The notes under the pieces are model-generated. The model was not told the origin of the DNA and made no database searches. It was given only the letters and a program-made list of their open reading frames with translations. Source: Polaribacter reichenbachii (lineage in GTDB: Bacteria; Bacteroidota; Bacteroidia; Flavobacteriales; Flavobacteriaceae). Taken from it: DNA of 64,000 nucleotides. A program made the translations under genes and the position numbers. The stretch's first letter is position 1. The number at the start of each line of letters is the position of its first letter. Of the stretch, positions 35,047 to 43,079 are shown one piece after another. Where the stretch lies: positions 496,001 through 560,000 of the forward strand of contig NZ_CP019419.1 in NCBI RefSeq assembly GCF_001975665.1, read 5' to 3'.

Positions 35047-35066
35047 CTGACTGCAAAAGTAGTCAG
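35047..35066 (-). promoter_or_regulatory. topA -7 box inside an inverted repeat
   Basis: CTGACT (35047-35052) and AGTCAG (35061-35066) flank a minus-strand -7 box TACTTTTG (35054-35061). The TTG partner is not obvious. The 6-bp arms could be an operator or a small hairpin at the transcript start. Confidence 0.45.
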
Positions 35067-35143
35067 TTTTTTGTTAAAAAAAATTTTTTCATCACTTTTC
35101 GATAAATAATTAACAGATTTACAATAATATTTTTTCTGCCAAT

Positions 35144-35177
35144 TTGTCATTAAAATATAAATTTGGTTGTATCTTTG
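35144..35177 (+). promoter_or_regulatory. Promoter of miaB
   Basis: TTG at 35144-35146 and a perfect TATCTTTG at 35170-35177, spacer 23 bp. The -7 box ends 26 bp before the ATG. Confidence 0.6.
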
Positions 35178-35203
35178 CCCACCTTCAAATGTTAAATTGA
35201 GAG

Positions 35204-36661
35204 ATGGAACAAGTAGAAAAAATTATCGACGAGAGAATACAAGGCAAAGCGCTTGTTACAGAAAATAAAAAAGAAAATTCTAAGAAATTATTCATTGAAA
35301 GCTATGGTTGTCAAATGAATATGAATGATAGCGAAATTGTTGCTGCAATCTTAGACAAACAAGGTTACAACACTACTCAGGTTTTAGAAGAAGCAGATTT
35401 AGTTTTAGTAAACACTTGTTCTATTCGTGAAAAAGCCGAAACTACTGTACGTAAAAGATTACAGAAATATAATAGAGTAAAACAAGAATCTAACAAAACA
35501 ATGAAAGTAGGCGTTTTAGGCTGTATGGCAGAGCGTTTAAAAGAAAAGTTCTTAGAAGAAGAAAAAATTGTTGATTTAGTTGTAGGTCCTGATGCTTATA
35601 AAGATTTACCAAATTTATTAGAAGAAGTTAACGAAGGTAGAGATGCTGTAAACGTTATTTTATCTAAAGAAGAAACTTATGGAGACATTTCCCCTGTTCG
35701 TTTAAATTCTAACGGAGTTTCTGCTTTTGTATCAATAACCAGAGGTTGTGATAATATGTGTACTTTTTGTGTAGTTCCTTTTACTCGCGGACGAGAAAGA
35801 AGTCGTGATCCAAAAAGTATTTTAGAAGAAATTCAATCTATGGTTGATAAAAATTTTAAAGAAATAACGCTTTTAGGTCAAAATGTAGATAGTTTTCTTT
35901 GGTTTGGTGGTGGTTTAAAAAAGGATTTCAAGAAAGCTACAGAAATGGCTCAAGCAACTGCTGTAGATTTTGCACAATTATTAGATATGTGTGCTACTCA
36001 ATTCCCAAAAACACGTTTTCGATTTTCTACATCTAATCCTCAAGATATGAGTTTAGATGTTATTCACACTATGGCAAAACACAAAAACATTTGTAAATAC
36101 ATTCACTTACCAGTACAAAGTGGAAGTAATGCAATGTTAAAAGCGATGAACAGACAACATACTCGTGAAGAATATATGGAGTTGGTTGATAATATTTACA
36201 AGATAATTCCAGAAATGGCTTTATCACAAGATATGATTGTTGGTTTTTGTGGAGAAACAGAACAAGACCATAAAGACACTTTAGATTTAATGGAATATGT
36301 AAAATACGACTTTGGATTTATGTTTGCTTATTCTGAAAGACCAGGAACACTCGCTGGTAAAAAAATGGATGATGATGTACCTGCGGATGTGAAAAAACGT
36401 CGTTTAACAGAAGTTATCGATTTACAACAAAAACACGCATTATATAGAACACAAGCCCATTTAGGAAAAATTGAGGAAGTTTTAATTGAAGGAACTTCTA
36501 AGAAAAACCCAAACGAATGGAAAGGAAGAAACACACAAAATACTGTAATTGTTTTTCCTAAAGAACATTATAAATTAGGTGATTTTGTAAACGTAAAAGT
36601 AGAAGATTGTACCTCAGCAACTCTAAAAGGAACTGCTGTTGGGTATTCTGATAATAATTAA
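35204..36661 (+). CDS. miaB: tRNA methylthiotransferase MiaB
   Basis: A 485-residue methylthiotransferase. The N-terminal UPF0004 domain has three Cys (SYGCQMNMND, NTCSIREKAE, LGCMAERL). The radical-SAM cluster is CDNMCTFCVVPFTRGRERSR, and a TRAM domain closes the protein. It adds the methylthio group to i6A37 of tRNAs reading UNN codons. It begins a rightward run leading to the sigma-54 activator, lptE, secG and groESL. A cruciform-like element fills the gap to the next gene. Confidence 0.97.
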   Translation: MEQVEKIIDERIQGKALVTENKKENSKKLFIESYGCQMNMNDSEIVAAILDKQGYNTTQVLEEADLVLVNTCSIREKAETTVRKRLQKYNRVKQESNKTMKVGVLGCMAERLKEKFLEEEKIVDLVVGPDAYKDLPNLLEEVNEGRDAVNVILSKEETYGDISPVRLNSNGVSAFVSITRGCDNMCTFCVVPFTRGRERSRDPKSILEEIQSMVDKNFKEITLLGQNVDSFLWFGGGLKKDFKKATEMAQATAVDFAQLLDMCATQFPKTRFRFSTSNPQDMSLDVIHTMAKHKNICKYIHLPVQSGSNAMLKAMNRQHTREEYMELVDNIYKIIPEMALSQDMIVGFCGETEQDHKDTLDLMEYVKYDFGFMFAYSERPGTLAGKKMDDDVPADVKKRRLTEVIDLQQKHALYRTQAHLGKIEEVLIEGTSKKNPNEWKGRNTQNTVIVFPKEHYKLGDFVNVKVEDCTSATLKGTAVGYSDNN

Positions 36662-36665
36662 AAAG

Positions 36666-36751
36666 AGTTACAAAGTTTTAAAGTAACAAAGTCCCAAAGT
36701 TAGTTTAAGTCTTGACTTTGTTACTGTACTTTACTTTGCTGCTTTGCAACT
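36666..36751. repeat. Short-period inverted-repeat element (ACAAAGT type)
   Basis: The whole 99-bp gap between miaB and the sigma-54 activator is built from ACAAAGT/ACTTTGT words. AGTAACAAAGTC (36682-36693) pairs perfectly with GACTTTGTTACT (36714-36725), and AGTTACAAAG (36666-36675) pairs with CTTTGCAACT (36742-36751) with one mismatch. The result is a long interrupted hairpin. Confidence 0.7.
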
Positions 36752-36760
36752 AAAAAGAAA

Positions 36761-37984
36761 ATGGAAAACTTACAAGCATTAAAACAACGTTTTGGAATTA
36801 TTGGAAACGATATTCAATTAAACAGAGCTTTAGAAAAAGCAGTTAGAGTTGCACCTACTGATATTTCTGTTTTAGTAACTGGAGAGAGTGGTGTTGGTAA
36901 AGAAAGTATTCCTAAAATAATACATTCTTTATCACATAGAAAACACGCAAAATATATTGCTGTAAACTGTGGTGCAATTCCTGAAGGCACAATTGACAGT
37001 GAACTTTTTGGTCACGAAAAAGGTGCTTTTACAGGAGCTACACAAGACAGAAAAGGTTATTTTGAAGTTGCAGATGGTGGAACTATTTTTTTAGATGAAG
37101 TTGGTGAACTACCTTTAACAACACAAGTGCGTTTGTTACGTGTTTTAGAAAATGGCGAATTTATTAAAGTAGGTTCATCTAAAGTATTAAAAACAAATGT
37201 TAGAATTGTTGCAGCTACTAACGTAAATATGCAAAGTGCAATTCAGAAAGAAAAATTTAGAGAAGATTTGTATTACAGATTAAGCACTGTAGAAATTAAC
37301 TTACCAGCTCTAAGAGAACGAAATGAAGATATTCATTTATTATTTAGAAAATTCGCATCAGATTTTGCTCAAAAATATAGAATGCCCTCTATTAGATTAG
37401 ATGAAAGTGCGGTAAATGTTTTATTAAACTATCGTTTTCCTGGTAACATTCGTCAGTTAAAAAACTTAGCCGAACAAATTTCTGTAATTGAAGAAGAAAG
37501 AACAATATCTGCCATAAAATTACAACAATATTTACCTAATAACTCTGGTAATTTACCTGCAATTGTAGGTGGTAAAAAAGAAAATGATTTTTCTACAGAA
37601 CGTGATATTATGTATAAGATTTTGTTTGATATGCGTAATGACATCAACGATTTAAAGAAATTGACATTAGATTTAATGAAAAATGGCAATGTTGATGAAG
37701 TACAAGAAGAAAATCATCGTCTTTTAGAAAAAATCTATGATAATAAAGATTTAGAAGATTTAGATATCGAAGTTTTAAATATTCCACAAGAATCATCTGC
37801 AGAAAAAGATTATGATTTTATTGAGACCATTGAAGAAGACGAATCTCTATCTTTACAAGACAAAGAAATTGAGATGATTAAAAAGTCTTTAGAAAAAAAC
37901 AACAATAAACGTAAATTGGCTGCAAAAGAATTGGGCATTTCCGAAAGAACTTTGTACAGAAAAATAAAACAGTACGATTTATAG
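36761..37984 (+). CDS. Sigma-54-dependent transcriptional activator without receiver domain
   Basis: 407 residues. An AAA+ sigma-54 interaction domain occupies about 12-245, with Walker A GESGVGKE (41-48), the intact GAFTGA loop (88-93) and GGTIFLDEVGEL as Walker B. There is no N-terminal receiver, GAF or PAS domain. A charged linker (about 265-360) follows, then a Fis-type HTH (NKRKLAAKELGISERTLYRK) at the C-terminus. The GAFTGA loop means it should remodel sigma-54 holoenzyme. Lack of a sensor suggests control by level or a partner. A sigma-54-like promoter lies 2.4 kb downstream, before groES. Confidence 0.93.
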   Translation: MENLQALKQRFGIIGNDIQLNRALEKAVRVAPTDISVLVTGESGVGKESIPKIIHSLSHRKHAKYIAVNCGAIPEGTIDSELFGHEKGAFTGATQDRKGYFEVADGGTIFLDEVGELPLTTQVRLLRVLENGEFIKVGSSKVLKTNVRIVAATNVNMQSAIQKEKFREDLYYRLSTVEINLPALRERNEDIHLLFRKFASDFAQKYRMPSIRLDESAVNVLLNYRFPGNIRQLKNLAEQISVIEEERTISAIKLQQYLPNNSGNLPAIVGGKKENDFSTERDIMYKILFDMRNDINDLKKLTLDLMKNGNVDEVQEENHRLLEKIYDNKDLEDLDIEVLNIPQESSAEKDYDFIETIEEDESLSLQDKEIEMIKKSLEKNNNKRKLAAKELGISERTLYRKIKQYDL

Positions 37985-37999
37985 AATTCTAAATTTAAT

Positions 38000-38500
38000 A
38001 TGAAAAAAATAATTTTATCATTAATAATAATTAGTGCTCTAATTAGCTGTAAAACTTATTCATTTACAGGTGGAGATATTGGGAATGCAAAAACAATTCA
38101 AATTGATTTTTTCCCTAATCAAGCGCCCTTAGTAGAACCAAATCTTTCGCAACGCTTCACAAATGATCTTCTTAAATTATTTATAAACCAAACGAGGTTA
38201 ACACAATCAAATTCTAACGGAGATTTATATTTTAGTGGAGAAATCACGAATTATAGAATAACACCAATCAGCGGAACTGCTAATCAAATTGCTGCCCAAA
38301 ATAGATTAACCATTACAATAAATGTGCGTTTTACAAATAAATTAGAAAATAAGAAAAGTTTTGAAAAAGCATTTTCTTATTATTCAGATTTTGCAGCAAA
38401 TTCTCAATTAACTGACAATATCTTAGACAATGCCTTAGATGAAATATTAGAAAGAATAACGCAAGATATTTTTAATCGTTCAATTGCAAATAATTTTTAG
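38000..38500 (+). CDS. lptE: LptE family lipoprotein, copy 1
   Basis: A 166-residue lipoprotein (lipobox Cys 17, ALISC) with the LptE/LptE-like pattern: KTIQIDFFPNQAPLVEPNLSQRFTNDL, GDLYFSGEITNYRITPISG and NRLTITINVRF. LptE plugs the LptD barrel that inserts lipopolysaccharide into the outer membrane. 15 bp separate it from the sigma-54 activator gene. A second copy, about 70% identical along its whole length, follows immediately. Confidence 0.88.
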   Translation: MKKIILSLIIISALISCKTYSFTGGDIGNAKTIQIDFFPNQAPLVEPNLSQRFTNDLLKLFINQTRLTQSNSNGDLYFSGEITNYRITPISGTANQIAAQNRLTITINVRFTNKLENKKSFEKAFSYYSDFAANSQLTDNILDNALDEILERITQDIFNRSIANNF

Positions 38501-38504
38501 AATT

Positions 38505-39002
38505 ATGAAAAAAATAATTTTATCATTAATAATAATTACAACACTAATTGGTTGTGGTGCTTACTCTTTTACAGGTGGTAATACAGGTGATGCAAAAACA
38601 ATTCAAATCGATTTTTTTCCAAATCAAGCACCTTTAGTAGAACCAGTTTTAACGCAGCGTTTTACTAATGATTTGCAAGATTTATTTACTCGTCAAACTA
38701 ATTTAACACTTACAAACAAAAATGGCGATTTACATTTTAGCGGAGAAATTACAGGTTTTAGAGTCACACCAATGAGTGGAACATCAGACCAAACTGCTGC
38801 ACAAAACAGATTAACAGTTACAGTAAATGTTCGTTTTGAAAATAAGTTAGAAGAAAAAGACGATTTCGAAAAAACCTTTTCTTTTTATTCTGATTTTGAT
38901 GCAAATTCTCAATTAACTGGTAGTGTTTTAGAAACCGCTTTAGATGAAATAGTAGAAAGAATTACGCAAGATATTTTTAATGCTTCAGTTGCTAAATGGT
39001 AA
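38505..39002 (+). CDS. lptE: LptE family lipoprotein, copy 2
   Basis: 165 residues from the ATG at 38505; the frame opens earlier at 38484 within copy 1's end and was trimmed to the lipoprotein start. It has the same lipobox at Cys 17 (LIGC) and aligns without gaps to copy 1, with about 45 differences by my count. Conserved blocks include the IQIDFFPNQAPLVEP segment and the ERITQDIF C-terminus. Only 4 bp separate the genes. A tandem duplication that has since diverged is the simplest explanation; both frames are intact. Confidence 0.88.
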   Translation: MKKIILSLIIITTLIGCGAYSFTGGNTGDAKTIQIDFFPNQAPLVEPVLTQRFTNDLQDLFTRQTNLTLTNKNGDLHFSGEITGFRVTPMSGTSDQTAAQNRLTVTVNVRFENKLEEKDDFEKTFSFYSDFDANSQLTGSVLETALDEIVERITQDIFNASVAKW

Positions 39003-39042
39003 TAATGAATGGAATTGGAAGTTGGAATAAAAAAATAGCATT

Positions 39043-39903
39043 TTGAACAAAAACACATTCATAGAAGTTTTAACTGAAAAACAAAAAATTCAGCAATTAG
39101 AAACTGTTGAGTTAAAGTCTACTGTTGATGCATATCCATATTTTCAATCAGCAAGAGCATTATATTTAAAAGGATTAAAAAATCAAGATAGTTTTAAATA
39201 TAATAACGAATTAAAAATTACTGCAGCTTATACAACAGACAGAACTGTTTTGTTTGATTTTATTACTTCTAAAAAATTCACAAATCCTAACGAAGAAATT
39301 CACCAACAAATTATTGATAAAATTTCTGATGAAACTTCATTTAAATCTGAAGATGTAGAACCAGAAGTAACATCAACTAAAGAAGAGGTTCCTGAAGAAA
39401 TAAAACAAGAAGAATCAACATCAATAGAAACAATATCAGAAGAAATAGAGGTTGAAACTACTAAAAAACCAATAGAAGAGACTGTTGTAGAACCTGTACA
39501 AGAAACAGAAGAAAAACTAGAAATAGGAAAACCAATTGCATTTAGCACTTCAGAAAATCATTCTTTTAATCAATGGTTGCAATTATCAACAAAAAAACCA
39601 GTAGTTAGAGCAGAATCATCACCTAAAAAGGTCTCAAAGAAAGTTAAGATTATAGAAAAATTTATACAAAGTAATCCTAAAATAGAACCGCTTTCTAAAG
39701 ACAAAAAAGTTTCTATTTCAGTTTCAAAAAACACACAAGATTCTTCTTTAATGACAGAGACTTTAGCCAAAGTTTATTTAGAACAAAAGAAGTATGAAAA
39801 CGCAATTCAAGCTTACCGAATTTTAAGTTTGAAATATCCAGAAAAAAGTGGTTTCTTTGCAGACCAAATAAAAAGAGTACAAATTTTACAAAAACATAAA
39901 TAA
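39043..39903 (+). CDS. Conserved flavobacterial TPR-like protein
   Basis: 286 residues from a TTG start at 39043. The N-terminal third (KNTFIEVLTEKQKIQQLETVE; YPYFQSARALYLKGLKN) is helical. A long acidic Glu/Thr/Val-rich linker (about 95-165) follows. The C-terminus has a TPR-like unit (TLAKVYLEQKKYENAIQAYRIL). I associate this protein with the lptE-secG interval in Flavobacteriia, but know no function. The stop overlaps the secG start (TAATG), so they are translationally coupled. Confidence 0.75.
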   Translation: MNKNTFIEVLTEKQKIQQLETVELKSTVDAYPYFQSARALYLKGLKNQDSFKYNNELKITAAYTTDRTVLFDFITSKKFTNPNEEIHQQIIDKISDETSFKSEDVEPEVTSTKEEVPEEIKQEESTSIETISEEIEVETTKKPIEETVVEPVQETEEKLEIGKPIAFSTSENHSFNQWLQLSTKKPVVRAESSPKKVSKKVKIIEKFIQSNPKIEPLSKDKKVSISVSKNTQDSSLMTETLAKVYLEQKKYENAIQAYRILSLKYPEKSGFFADQIKRVQILQKHK

Positions 39904-40235
39904 TGAGTTATACAGCATTTTTAATCGTAATTTTAATTGTAGCAGTAGCTTTAATTTTAATAGTAATGGTTCAAAATCCTAAAGGTGGAGGCTTATCTTC
40001 TTCTTTTGGTGGTGGAGGTGCACAATCTTTAGGAGGTGTACAAAACACAAATAACTTTTTAGACAGAACTACTTGGACGTTAGCAATTGCTATGTTCGTT
40101 TTAATCTTATTATCTAACGTTGCAATTCCTAGAGCTAATTCTAACGATATGAATTTAGATAATACTTTAGATGGTATAGAAACTACAGTTCCTGCAGAAA
40201 ATAATGCACCAGCAACTAATGATAGTATTAACTAA
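39903..40235 (+). CDS. secG: Preprotein translocase subunit SecG
   Basis: 110 residues with two membrane helices (about 3-21 and 56-75) separated by the conserved VMVQNPKGGGLSSSFGGGGAQ loop. That is the SecG signature. It assists SecYEG in protein export. The C-terminal tail is longer than in E. coli and Asn/Asp-rich. It is the last gene before a strong terminator and the separate groESL operon. Confidence 0.94.
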   Translation: MSYTAFLIVILIVAVALILIVMVQNPKGGGLSSSFGGGGAQSLGGVQNTNNFLDRTTWTLAIAMFVLILLSNVAIPRANSNDMNLDNTLDGIETTVPAENNAPATNDSIN

Positions 40236-40256
40236 CTATCAATTTTAAAATATTTA

Positions 40257-40292
40257 AATGCCAACGTAAATGACACGTTGGCATTTTTTTTT
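40257..40292 (+). terminator. Terminator after secG
   Basis: A perfect 10-bp stem ATGCCAACGT (40258-40267) / ACGTTGGCAT (40275-40284), loop AAATGAC, then nine T. Confidence 0.93.
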
Positions 40293-40326
40293 GCATAAAT
40301 TCTAAGGATAAAATCAATCAAAGTAA

Positions 40327-40366
40327 AATTGTCAGTTTTATACTGATGGCATAATTTCTGACAATT
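40327..40366 (+). promoter_or_regulatory. Sigma-54-like promoter and inverted repeat before groES
   Basis: TGGCATAATTTCTGA at 40347-40361 matches the -24/-12 sigma-54 consensus, with GG (40348-40349) and GA in place of GC (40360-40361) at the right 10-bp gap. A TCAG-N7-CTGA palindrome lies just upstream, and AATTGTCAG (40327-40335) is inverted as CTGACAATT (40358-40366). The expected start is about 40 bp before the groES ATG. No TAnnTTTG box is seen. Confidence 0.55.
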
Positions 40367-40411
40367 CTTTAAGCGTTAATAATAATTTAATTAATTAAAA
40401 ATTTATATACA

Positions 40412-40687
40412 ATGAGTTTAAACATTAAACCTTTAGCAGACAGAGTTCTTGTAGAGCCTGCTCCAGCAGAAACAAAAACAGCTTCTGGATTAATAATTCC
40501 AGATAATGCAAAAGAGAAACCGCAAAAAGGAACTGTAGTTGCAGTTGGTAATGGTAAAGTTGATGAGCCTTTAACCGTAAAAGTTGGTGATACTGTTTTA
40601 TATGGTAAATATGGTGGAACTGATTTAAAATTAGAAGGTAAAGATTATTTAATGATGCGTGAATCTGATATTCTAGCAATTATATAA
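40412..40687 (+). CDS. groES: Co-chaperonin GroES
   Basis: 91 residues of the GroES family: [35 protein letters not shown] contains the mobile loop, and [25 protein letters not shown] closes it. It caps the GroEL chamber during folding. It is followed by groEL after a 112-bp gap with a stem-loop. The upstream region carries a sigma-54-like promoter, suggesting inducible control. Confidence 0.97.
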   Translation: MSLNIKPLADRVLVEPAPAETKTASGLIIPDNAKEKPQKGTVVAVGNGKVDEPLTVKVGDTVLYGKYGGTDLKLEGKDYLMMRESDILAII

Positions 40688-40696
40688 TTAGAGCTA

Positions 40697-40788
40697 TTTG
40701 CTTTTGGCTTCTTGCCTTTAGCAAAAAAAATAAAAAATTAATGTAAACTATTTTAGCCAATAGCGAAGAGCTAACAGCTAAAAGCAAA
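40697..40788. repeat. Short-period inverted-repeat element (GCTAAAA type)
   Basis: TTTGCTTTTGGCT (40697-40709) pairs with AGCTAAAAGCAAA (40776-40788) with one G-U pair in RNA. Inner words (CTTGCCTTTAGC; GCCAATAGCGAAGAGC) extend the pairing. It fills the groES-groEL spacer and would form a large hairpin in the operon mRNA. Confidence 0.65.
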
Positions 40789-40796
40789 AAATATAA

Positions 40797-42437
<1,641 letters not shown>

Positions 42438-42540
42438 TCAGTAGCACTGACAGGCAAGTGTAAAAACTTGTTCTAATCTTTTTATCTTTGATAAAAAACT
42501 TCTTCAATGTCATTTCGACTTTATGGAGAAATCTTAAATA
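42438..42540. repeat. Degenerate TGTCATTTCGA-type intergenic repeat
   Basis: At 42507-42535 the sequence TGTCATTTCGACTTTATGG then AGAAATCTT resembles a repeat very common in Flavobacteriia intergenic DNA (TGTCATTTCGA...GAGAAATCT). Just before, 42438-42475 has two small hairpins, GTCAG/CTGAC and CAAGT/ACTTG. It appears to be an eroded copy. Recognition is from memory. Confidence 0.45.
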
Positions 42541-42574
42541 AAAAATCCGATAGATTTATTTCTATCGGATTTTT
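42541..42574 (+). terminator. Terminator of groESL
   Basis: A perfect 14-bp stem AAAAATCCGATAGA (42541-42554) / TCTATCGGATTTTT (42561-42574) with a 6-base loop and T tail. Confidence 0.93.
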
Positions 42575-42591
42575 TTATTGATTACTTTCAA

Positions 42592-42628
42592 TTAACCCTT
42601 TCAGGTTTTTAAAACCTGGAAGGGTTAA
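42592..42628. terminator. Second hairpin, bidirectional (37-bp palindrome)
   Basis: Arms TTAACCCTTTCAGGTTTT (42592-42609) and AAAACCTGGAAGGGTTAA (42611-42628) differ at one base. AT-rich tails follow on each side. It can terminate the leftward metal operon and also looks like a mobile palindromic repeat. Confidence 0.7.
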
Positions 42629-42632
42629 TTTT

Positions 42633-43043
42633 TTAATTCTTTTTTTTCTGCTTTTTTAACTCACCACTGTGCTCTTTAACAATTTCATCTTCTCTGTATT
42701 TACAACAAGGATGCACAGAATTATAAGCTTCTGTTGTTGCTTCTAATTTTTTATCTTCTTCTAATAAAACATCATGACCAACTGCTAAAATATTTTTTTG
42801 AACTGCAGCAACATCAGATTTACGTTCATCCATAATCAAATTTAGTTGATGTGTTTCTACACTCCAAACTGCAAACTTTACTCCCTTTGTTTTTAATGCT
42901 GCAGTTTCAATTCGCTTTTTACACATTCCGCAAATACCATCAACTTTAAAAGATATTTTTGCATTTTTATTCTTTATTACTTCTTGAGATTGAACTGAAA
43001 AGCCAATCAAAAACAAACTGAATACTAAGATTATTTTTTTCAT
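42633..43043 (-). CDS. Secreted HMA-domain metal-binding protein
   Basis: 136 residues with a signal peptide (1-20). A heavy-metal-associated domain follows: ISFKVDGICGMCKKRIETAA, with the metal-binding CxxC at C38 and C41. The C-terminal part has a second pair HPCCKYREDE and a Lys-rich end. It likely binds Cu(I) or another soft metal in the periplasm. It follows the TonB-dependent receptor gene by 36 bp, so the operon probably handles one metal. Confidence 0.88.
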   Translation of the reverse strand: MKKIILVFSLFLIGFSVQSQEVIKNKNAKISFKVDGICGMCKKRIETAALKTKGVKFAVWSVETHQLNLIMDERKSDVAAVQKNILAVGHDVLLEEDKKLEATTEAYNSVHPCCKYREDEIVKEHSGELKKQKKKN

Positions 43044-43079
43044 TTTTATTATATTTTAATTAATGTTATTATTACTTAA

